A DNA stretch of 49,531 bases from Promethearchaeota archaeon (GTDB taxonomy: Archaea > Asgardarchaeota > Lokiarchaeia > Sigyniarchaeales > Promethearchaeaceae). Positions 43,375 through 49,531 of the stretch are shown in pieces (the first letter of the stretch is position 1; each line of letters opens with the position of its first letter). The DNA lies in contig JAFGBS010000032.1 in NCBI GenBank assembly GCA_016933055.1, positions 1-49,531 on the forward strand. The letters run 5' to 3'. The translations under genes and the position numbers were made by a program. The notes below the pieces were generated by a model, which saw only the letters and a list, made by a program, of their open reading frames with translations, was not told the DNA's origin and did not search any database.

Positions 43375-45162
43375 TTAATTTTTAAGTCGTTTTTTCATTG
43401 CTAGTAGAGTTAAAGTAAGACCAATTCCGGTGCTAGCAAGTATCATCCAAATACCCGCACCAGGGATTTCTAATCCTCCACCACAATTACCAATTTGAAA
43501 AGTTCGTTCTCCGACAGTATAGGTGTAGATTCCGTCTGTATATTGGAAATCATATGTGTGTTCACCATTACTAAATGTCTTACTGTAGGAATAGGTTACT
43601 CCACCGTCCCAGTCATTACTATCGGGTGTTGCATCGATATGGATTCCATCTATGATAAATTCTGCAGTTATGGGTAAATTATTGTATTGGGATGCCGAAG
43701 CGCTAAATTCTACGTATCCGTTATCGAAACAAGATCCTCCACCCACAATATATATGTAACCTAATAGATTTTTTACGAACTGCCATGCTCCAAATGTGTT
43801 ATAAATAAATAGAGCTGACTCACTACCAGCGTGACCAATTACACCGAGTTCTGGAATTCCATCTGTTGCATTTATTGTTCCATAGCTGTTTACCATGTCA
43901 TCCATGAGACATAAATCAAATACATCTACTGAAGAACCATCCCATTGCCAAGCAAATGCACCATGTGTCCAATGTTTCGTCATATTATTACCAAGAATAA
44001 CTCCGACAACTCCATCTGCTCCGATAGCAAATTCATGGTAGCCATCAGAATTAAAATCACCAACATCTAAGATTACATTTATATCCCAACCAAAATTCAA
44101 ACTTGTATCTATTGCTCCTGTTCCTAAATTCCATACATGGAGGTATCCGGCAGAATTTCCCGTAATAACATGGGTAGAGTTAAATACTTGAACATCTCTT
44201 AAAGTGTTTCCAATAGTTGCACTTCCAAGGGATTGAATTTCTGACCCATCTGCTCCGCTTAATAAGAATATTCCCGAAGAGGATGTGCCAACAACGATGT
44301 CATCAATAGTATCAGCATTTTGATCTCCTACAGCGAGAATACTACTGATATATCCACTTGTAACTACTTCAACATCCCAAATCACTTGATTTGTATTTTT
44401 ATTTGATAGAGCTGTTACATTCGCATCACGAGCAACAACAATATCACTCTCTGAATATGAAGTATCCCCGTCTAAATCACCGATTTCAGTTATCACATTT
44501 TTAACTGATTGATATTGAAGACTATTGATAAAAGAATAATATCCAATATCCAAATCGGCGATTTGTACGAGAGATGGAGAGTTCAAATTTCGTATTACGT
44601 AAACTTCACCCCACTCGCAACATAGTACAGCCCCTTGATACCCGGTATCAAATTCTCCTAGAGCGAGGTCTATAGGTGCACTTGCTAATGATGCATACCA
44701 ATCTTCCGTCAAATAAAAGCTCTCGCCCACAATAGATTGTGTAACAACTCTATCTGAAGAACCAGCTTGAATATAAATCAAATCCATGTTGCCTGAAGAA
44801 TCCTCAAATTTCTCCATGTCATAGATGGTATCTACATGTGCTCCTTGGTGAGCAGGAAGTCCCACGGGATAAATTCTATTCCAAATCTCGAGAGACCGCC
44901 AAGAACCCATTCCATACCCCCCTGAAGCGATGTATTCGGTTTGACTCGTTTGACCTGCTTCGGAATTAATACCTTGAACACATAATCCAGATGCAACTCC
45001 TAGATTTTGCTGATAGAATTGCTGAGGATTAAGAACATAATGCCCTTCATCCATTAGCGTTGTATCACTCGCTCTAATAGGGATTGCGAAACTGCTATAT
45101 AATCCAATAAAAAGAGCAATACAAACTAGTACTGTAATTTTATTAACTTTCATAATACTCAC
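43375..45162 (-). CDS. Secreted FG-GAP/VCBS-type beta-propeller, membrane anchored
   Basis: 595 aa. The signal peptide is at residues about 8–30. Several blade-like repeats carry the Ca-binding pattern D-x-D/N-x-D/N-G (for example GDLDGDTSYSESDI, GDQNADTIDDI, GDFNSDGYHE), typical of FG-GAP integrin-like propellers (about 240–470). A shorter Ig-like beta domain follows (about 490–555). The end is IPGAGIW – hydrophobic helix – KKRLKN, closely similar to the C-terminus of the 174–1802 protein. Probably a cell-surface adhesion or binding protein held by the anchor. It is a single gene. Confidence 0.75.
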   Translation of the reverse strand: MSIMKVNKITVLVCIALFIGLYSSFAIPIRASDTTLMDEGHYVLNPQQFYQQNLGVASGLCVQGINSEAGQTSQTEYIASGGYGMGSWRSLEIWNRIYPVGLPAHQGAHVDTIYDMEKFEDSSGNMDLIYIQAGSSDRVVTQSIVGESFYLTEDWYASLASAPIDLALGEFDTGYQGAVLCCEWGEVYVIRNLNSPSLVQIADLDIGYYSFINSLQYQSVKNVITEIGDLDGDTSYSESDIVVARDANVTALSNKNTNQVIWDVEVVTSGYISSILAVGDQNADTIDDIVVGTSSSGIFLLSGADGSEIQSLGSATIGNTLRDVQVFNSTHVITGNSAGYLHVWNLGTGAIDTSLNFGWDINVILDVGDFNSDGYHEFAIGADGVVGVILGNNMTKHWTHGAFAWQWDGSSVDVFDLCLMDDMVNSYGTINATDGIPELGVIGHAGSESALFIYNTFGAWQFVKNLLGYIYIVGGGSCFDNGYVEFSASASQYNNLPITAEFIIDGIHIDATPDSNDWDGGVTYSYSKTFSNGEHTYDFQYTDGIYTYTVGERTFQIGNCGGGLEIPGAGIWMILASTGIGLTLTLLAMKKRLKN

Positions 45163-45309
45163 AAAATTTTTTGTTTATTTTTCGAAAAACAATTGGTAGA
45201 ACCTTTAGTCCTCTCAATTACTACATACAATGCAAAATTCTACCTTTAAGTATTTGTGACCTTATAGGAATAACGGACATTTTTATAGAGATCAAAACAT
45301 TTCTGTAGA

Positions 45310-46263
45310 TTAATTTTGAAAAATTGCTGTTTTGAGCCAGCTTACCAATCTATCATTAAATATTTCTACGTTTTCAACATTGGATAGATGTCCGGAATTT
45401 GGAATTATGCGTAATGTTGCATTTAGGGCAAGTGAATCCATTTTCTTTGCCAGTTCTATAGGAATTAAAGAATCATGCTCCCCTAACATAATCAAAACAG
45501 GTTTTTTGAATTTTTGTAAGGAATCAGAATTATCAATTCTCCCTGCCATGGCTCCTAATGCATGGATTAGAGCTAAAGGATTTTGTCTCTTCATTATAGT
45601 TAAAATTTTTTCTGCTAACTGCGGATTAGAAGTTGTTGTGGTATCAGCTATTATTTTGTCATATAAATTCTCCAGATAATTCCGTATTTCATGAATAGTT
45701 CCGTGAGTTTCCTCCATTTTTTGAGCATGATTGTCCAATTTACTCCATCTTTGGAGAGAAATTCGTATCATTTCCATTATTTTATATCGGTTTTGCTTTT
45801 GCTCTTCAAAATCTGCCGTAGATTTCGTATCAATTAAAATAAGTCCATCTAAGGAATTGGGATGGTTATGAAGGTATTCAAGTGCTATATACCCACCCAT
45901 AGAACAACCACCAAGAATCAAGGTTTTAATATCGAAAAAATCAACAATTTCTTTGATAACGTCCACGTAAGGTATGAGATCATAGGGTTGATTCATGAAA
46001 GATTCACTCCTTCCGAATCCAGGTAAATCGGGCAAAATTACGCGAATGTTACCAAATTGGGTTCCAAGCTCACTTAGAACGGAGACTGTGGAAATATCCG
46101 AAAAATTCGCATAAAACATTTCGGAATCAAACGGAAAAGCATGAATCAAAAGAATATTATGTTGAATTGCCAAGTTCGAATTATTAATTGGGGGAAATAG
46201 GGCATATCTCCCACTTATTTTAATTTCATAGTTAGAAATCAAGGAAAAAGATTCCATACTCAA
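45310..46263 (-). CDS. Alpha/beta hydrolase
   Basis: 317 aa. The nucleophile elbow is G119-C-S121-M-G-G, the acid D264 is in GEHDSLIP and the base H292 in NSGHLSNVE; the oxyanion strand is LIHAFPFDSEMF. The order and spacing are normal for the fold. The lid region (about 150–225) is helical and charged. Substrates could be esters, lactones or epoxides. It lies between a surface protein and an alcohol dehydrogenase on the same strand with short gaps, so it may belong to a short degradative cluster. Confidence 0.8.
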   Translation of the reverse strand: MSMESFSLISNYEIKISGRYALFPPINNSNLAIQHNILLIHAFPFDSEMFYANFSDISTVSVLSELGTQFGNIRVILPDLPGFGRSESFMNQPYDLIPYVDVIKEIVDFFDIKTLILGGCSMGGYIALEYLHNHPNSLDGLILIDTKSTADFEEQKQNRYKIMEMIRISLQRWSKLDNHAQKMEETHGTIHEIRNYLENLYDKIIADTTTTSNPQLAEKILTIMKRQNPLALIHALGAMAGRIDNSDSLQKFKKPVLIMLGEHDSLIPIELAKKMDSLALNATLRIIPNSGHLSNVENVEIFNDRLVSWLKTAIFQN

Positions 46264-46333
46264 ACGTATGTTATACTAATTTTATGTCTTATCATGATAA
46301 AATGGAAGATAGGATTATGAAGAATTCATACAT

Positions 46334-47314
46334 TCAGTGTAATTTTACCATGATTTTGATAAATTCTCTTGGTCCTGTAGATTTATATCTTTGGAGGTTC
46401 TCTTGCAGTTGCTCTAAAGACACATAATCGGTTATTAATCGTTCTGGGTGTAGTTTTTTGTCTAACATTAATTTAATTGTCTGCATAATGTCTTCGCGAT
46501 TATGAGATATACAACCCCGTAATCCAACCTCTTTTAAACTTAGTATTAATCCCGAGAGAATCACTTCCCCTCGTGGAATACCAACCATCACAATATTACC
46601 GCTCTGCCCCACGATTTCAGTACTGAGTTTGAGCGTATCTTGAGTCCCTGCACAATCAAAAATTATGGGAACTTCTCCATACTGATTAAAAAATTTCCGA
46701 ATCTTGCCTTTTTGAGGAGATACTGCAAAATTTGCTCCAAATTCCAGCGCTTTGTCTTGTAGAAAAGATTGCAATTCAATAATACAAATTGGGAGATTCG
46801 GAAATCTTGCTCGCAGCAAGTCCAACATGGCCAGACCAATTGTTCCAGCTCCAATAATAACGGTGGGTTTTGTGGGATCTATATCAGCCCATCGGATCCC
46901 CCGCATAGCAACTGCATATGACTCAATCATCGCAATTTCTTCAGATGAGACATAATCGTGAAAGGAAAATAAATAATCTTCGGGGACAATAACATATTCT
47001 GCAAAAGCTCCGTCCTTGAAAATACCTATACGACGCATATCATTGTAATCCTTTCCCATAACATTTATTCCCGTAGCGTTTTCTCCGATCTTGAATTTCT
47101 TAATTTCGGATCCCGTTTCCACTATTTGTCCCGAAAATTCATGCCCCATTACCAATGGAGTTTGATATAATTGATGATAATAATTTTTTACATCGGTTCC
47201 ACAAATGCCGCATAGATGCACCTTAATAAGTACTTCATTCGGACCCGGTACCGGTTTGGGATAATCATCACGAATTTCAATCTTTTCTTTTTCTAGAAAA
47301 ACTGCAGCCCTCAT
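46334..47314 (-). CDS. Zinc-dependent medium-chain dehydrogenase (MDR), structural-zinc lobe lost
   Basis: 326 aa. Catalytic-zinc ligands C38 (GICGTD) and H58-E59 (GHEFSGQ) are present, with E131 in AMIESYAVA. The NAD(P) site is GAGTIG (residues 155–160). The usual four-Cys structural zinc loop (near residues 84–105) is replaced by NVMGKDYNDMRRIGIF, with no Cys. The family includes sorbitol, threonine and alcohol dehydrogenases. The loss of the structural zinc makes it atypical but such members exist. It is 70 bp upstream of the hydrolase. Confidence 0.8.
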   Translation of the reverse strand: MRAAVFLEKEKIEIRDDYPKPVPGPNEVLIKVHLCGICGTDVKNYYHQLYQTPLVMGHEFSGQIVETGSEIKKFKIGENATGINVMGKDYNDMRRIGIFKDGAFAEYVIVPEDYLFSFHDYVSSEEIAMIESYAVAMRGIRWADIDPTKPTVIIGAGTIGLAMLDLLRARFPNLPICIIELQSFLQDKALEFGANFAVSPQKGKIRKFFNQYGEVPIIFDCAGTQDTLKLSTEIVGQSGNIVMVGIPRGEVILSGLILSLKEVGLRGCISHNREDIMQTIKLMLDKKLHPERLITDYVSLEQLQENLQRYKSTGPREFIKIMVKLH

Positions 47315-47343
47315 GATAATTAAACTTGAAATTAGTAGATTTA

Positions 47344-48711
47344 TTATTTTTGATCAGTGGAATGCGATTTCTGTGGTTTATTATCAGCAAAATGGATCAT
47401 TTCCACATTATGAAGTACCCCATCCATATCTAATCCTTTATTAGCATTTTTTTTCCATCGTTGAGGATTTCTTAACACAAGTAAAAACCACTCCCAAGTT
47501 CCTATTCCACTTAACCGTTTATCCGACACATAAAGTAATCCACTCCATATGAGCACTGTTGTTATTGTAATAATAAGGCTCCATCCCACGCTCAATTGGG
47601 ACCTAGCAGCAGTTTCTATTCCGAAAAGAACGCCAAACAATAATCTTGGACCCGCTTCTAATAACTGGAACCAATAGACAGTAAATGCGAAAATTCCGAA
47701 TCTGCGGAAATATTTGGTCCAATTTAACCAAAGTTTTGAATTGATTTTTGGATTAAATTCGATTTGGATTAGAAAGATAATTATCACAATCAATTGGGGT
47801 CCTACAGAAATAAATGTATACCACCGTGGGAATACATGAAAAAAAGGAGTTAGATTTTCAAATCTGAATATAAAAACAAACTCGTATGCACCCCACAAGA
47901 TCATGCAAAGACAAGGGATATAGAATAATCGAAGGATCCATTTTTTCGGATTCGGATATTGGAGTACAGCTGCAAGTGCACCTCCTATGAGGAATATACC
48001 CCACATAGGGAACAAGGGAGCTTCTCTACCTCCTATTGCATTAAGGAATATACGAATAAATTTCTCCCAAAAACCTTTATCAAATTTGTATCCAAATGAA
48101 CGGAATAATTCTGAATCACTTGCTATGGCTACACCAGCGATTTGTCCTGCGAAGTCTTGTACATAGGGACTAAATACAAAAATTAAGACGCTTATTATAA
48201 ACAGACTGAAAATAGACATGATTGCCAGGGTTTTTTTTGATTTAATTAAAGAGAGAAAGAAAAATATACATCCACTGAGAATCATCATAAATCCAAGGGA
48301 TTCTACGGTATCAAAATAAAAAAACATTGATAAATTATCCCAATTCCATCCTTGAGACCTTGTCCAATTGTCAATTATTCCGTAAAAATAGAAAAACGTG
48401 ATTAGCATTTTTCCAAATACAATTAAAAGAATCCCAGTGAAGAATTGTTTTTTTAAAATTTCGAATCTACTTTTTCCATTTTCAACTGCGTTAAACATCT
48501 GATAAAAATTGGCAACTCCCGAAATCAAAATAAAAAAACCACGCCAGTGCATGAAATTGACAAAAATAACCCCCAAAATTAAAAATCCCGTTGGAAGTTC
48601 TAAAGGATTTGTAGGTATATTGATTTTAAGATTTACCATCAGAGCATGTGCCACGGTCATGAACCATACTGCAAGACCCCGTAAAAAATCGATAGAGGTT
48701 AACCTCCTCAT
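47344..48711 (-). CDS. Heparan-alpha-glucosaminide acetyltransferase-like membrane protein (DUF1624-type)
   Basis: 455 aa with ten to eleven predicted helices. The N-terminal RRLTSIDFLRGLAVWFMTVAHAL is the signature of the DUF1624/HGSNAT acyltransferase group, where the Asp, Arg and His are thought to act in acyl transfer across the membrane. HWRGFFILISGVANF follows. The C-terminus is hydrophilic (about 425–455). It ends 30 bp before the dehydrogenase gene. Possible role in acylating surface sugars. The acyl donor and acceptor are not known. Confidence 0.75.
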   Translation of the reverse strand: MRRLTSIDFLRGLAVWFMTVAHALMVNLKINIPTNPLELPTGFLILGVIFVNFMHWRGFFILISGVANFYQMFNAVENGKSRFEILKKQFFTGILLIVFGKMLITFFYFYGIIDNWTRSQGWNWDNLSMFFYFDTVESLGFMMILSGCIFFFLSLIKSKKTLAIMSIFSLFIISVLIFVFSPYVQDFAGQIAGVAIASDSELFRSFGYKFDKGFWEKFIRIFLNAIGGREAPLFPMWGIFLIGGALAAVLQYPNPKKWILRLFYIPCLCMILWGAYEFVFIFRFENLTPFFHVFPRWYTFISVGPQLIVIIIFLIQIEFNPKINSKLWLNWTKYFRRFGIFAFTVYWFQLLEAGPRLLFGVLFGIETAARSQLSVGWSLIITITTVLIWSGLLYVSDKRLSGIGTWEWFLLVLRNPQRWKKNANKGLDMDGVLHNVEMIHFADNKPQKSHSTDQK

Positions 48712-48776
48712 AGTTCTGTACGTCGAGATATGACCAATTAAATATTTTGTTTAAAAATAAAACGGAATTAGAAATC

Positions 48777-48944
48777 TTAAGCTAATGTTGGTTCGGCTTT
48801 GTACTTGCCTTTAGTTTTGTATTTTTTATAGGTAACACCCGCATCTGTATTTCTATTGGATGCCACTTTCAACAAAATTCGTACAAATAAACTCACGACT
48901 ACGCCAATTGTCATGCTAATTAAAATCCAATATCCGAATTCCAT
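48777..48944 (-). CDS. Small single-helix membrane protein, 55 aa
   Basis: 55 codons between ATG 48942–48944 and TAA 48777–48779. A perfect Shine–Dalgarno GGAGGA (48953–48958) is 8 bases upstream, strong support for a real gene. The N-terminus is one transmembrane helix (MEFGYWILISMTIGVVVSLF), then a basic cytoplasmic tail with TYKKYKTKGKYKAE. No family is recognised. It is 65 bp upstream of the DUF1624-type gene and in the same direction, so it may be an accessory of that enzyme. Confidence 0.65.
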   Translation of the reverse strand: MEFGYWILISMTIGVVVSLFVRILLKVASNRNTDAGVTYKKYKTKGKYKAEPTLA

Positions 48945-48952
48945 TCTTGTTA

Positions 48953-48958
48953 TCCTCC
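48953..48958 (-). promoter_or_regulatory. Ribosome binding site of the 55-aa gene
   Basis: TCCTCC on the plus strand (GGAGGA on the minus strand), 8 bases before the ATG at 48944. Optimal spacing supports translation of the short gene. Confidence 0.65.
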
Positions 48959-49205
48959 ATCCTTTATTGTGTAGAACTATAATAATGGAGCGCCTTCTTA
49001 ATTGGTTAGTATTAAAAATTGTGTTGTAAAATTTTCAAATTTCTAGAGGAAATTAAAGAAGTAAATCATGGTATCTTGAAACCTTGGTTCTCGAAAACTT
49101 CGGTAGGTTACAAATGAAGTAGTTACCTCACCTACGAGAAAATGGAATGGGATAGGATTCATAATTATTGATGAAAATACATAAATAGGTTATTAGCTAT
49201 AGCTA

Positions 49206-49463
49206 ATGATTATGAAGACATTAGTATATGGCGCAGGCGTTCTTGGAAGTTTGTATGCTGCAGTCCTAAAACTATCTGGGAAAGATGTAACTTTATTAGC
49301 TCGAGGGAAGAGGTTGGAAGAACTAAGGGATCATGGGCTAGTTATTGAAAATTTGATTACTGAGAAAACAATACAAACAAAAATCGATCTTATTGATAGT
49401 AAATTAACTGAAAACAATAATTTTGATCTCATTCTTGTGATCATATCAACATCTATTCCGTGA
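49206..49463 (+). pseudogene. panE: Ketopantoate reductase-like gene, 3' part removed by an element
   Basis: Starts MIMKTLVYGAGVLGSLYAAVL (motif GAGVLGSLYA), the NADP-binding start of the PanE/ApbA family, with LTLLAR-like ARGKR for NADP phosphate. The normal protein is about 300 aa. Here the frame reaches FDLILVII and then enters the repeat element at 49446 (TCAACATCTAT), where it ends with TGA after 85 codons. The catalytic Lys and C-terminal domain are absent. Insertion of the element has probably inactivated it. The start could also be Met3 at 49212. Confidence 0.65.
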
Positions 49464-49531
49464 TACCCACGTTAGGGATATATAGTAAGAAGTTCTGTCC
49501 ATTTGCCTATCCGTGATAGGTGAGTCCAGAT
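49446..49531 (+). mobile_element. MITE-like element, 5' part (runs off the window)
   Basis: TCAACATCTATTCCGTGAT begins at 49446; the GGGATATATAGTA block follows at 49475–49487, then CTGTCCATTTGCCTATCC and a CCTATC/GATAGG hairpin. This is the same order as in the element at 17108–17476 but with a shorter spacer. The window ends before the right end. It sits within the panE-like frame. Confidence 0.55.

Noticed and set aside
49104..49143. Hairpin GTAGGT…ACCTAC upstream of panE
   Set aside because: A 6-bp stem with a large loop and mismatches. It may be a chance structure and has no T-tract or gene to serve.

Overview
This window looks like part of an AT-rich archaeal chromosome, most likely an Asgard (Promethearchaeota) lineage. 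The archaeal signs are a linked LSm–eL37 pair, a PAC2-family protein, an archaeal-type CDP-alcohol phosphatidyltransferase, a Tes-like (tetraether synthase) radical SAM enzyme, SepF, an AbrB–PhoU fusion regulator, an MCT-1-like PUA protein, and a tRNA-Ala(GGC) with a 35-nt intron at position 37/38. The Asgard placement is inference. It rests on the mix of genes and on secreted proteins ending in an IPG–transmembrane–basic tail.

Layout. 1–8.3 kb: a secreted aromatic-rich surface protein, a lipid module (PssA-like synthase, a divergent AbrB–PhoU regulator, a Tes-like radical SAM enzyme with a coupled small protein), a metallo-beta-lactamase-fold hydrolase and a polytopic membrane protein. 8.4–17 kb: transporters (two EamA/DMT, three MFS), small membrane proteins and a methyltransferase. 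17–19.1 kb: a decayed stretch with repeat elements, an AAA+ fragment that has lost its P-loop, and a pseudogene. 19.1–29.4 kb: housekeeping (eL37, LSm, PUA protein, SerRS plus a free tRNA-binding-domain protein, tRNA-Ala) mixed with a GPH-type transporter and a pair of membrane/surface genes. 29.5–35.1 kb: MFS, PAC2, an ICMT-like membrane methyltransferase between direct repeats, and an epimerase. 35.2–41.2 kb: a 1612-aa DUF4011–helicase–Vsr-like nuclease–DUF3320 protein (defence type), SepF and a cold-shock protein. 41.2–49.5 kb: a frameshifted relic, an epimerase, a secreted FG-GAP-like propeller, an alpha/beta hydrolase, a zinc-type dehydrogenase, an HGSNAT-like acyltransferase and a ketopantoate-reductase-like gene that is cut off.

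The most unusual signal is a dispersed non-coding repeat family of about 300–370 bp. It starts with TCAACATCTAT, carries a conserved internal block GGTATATAGTA, and contains hairpins. It occurs near 17.1, 17.7, 32.0, 33.7, 43.0 and 49.45 kb. The best copy (17108–17476) has matching inverted ends and a TTAG direct repeat on each side. Two copies cut open reading frames at the first base of the repeat (the panE-like gene at 49.4 kb and an unknown ORF at 43.0 kb). I interpret the family as MITE-like non-autonomous transposons. Three decayed coding stretches (18.5, 41.4, 42.8 kb) lie in or near the same repeat-rich intervals.
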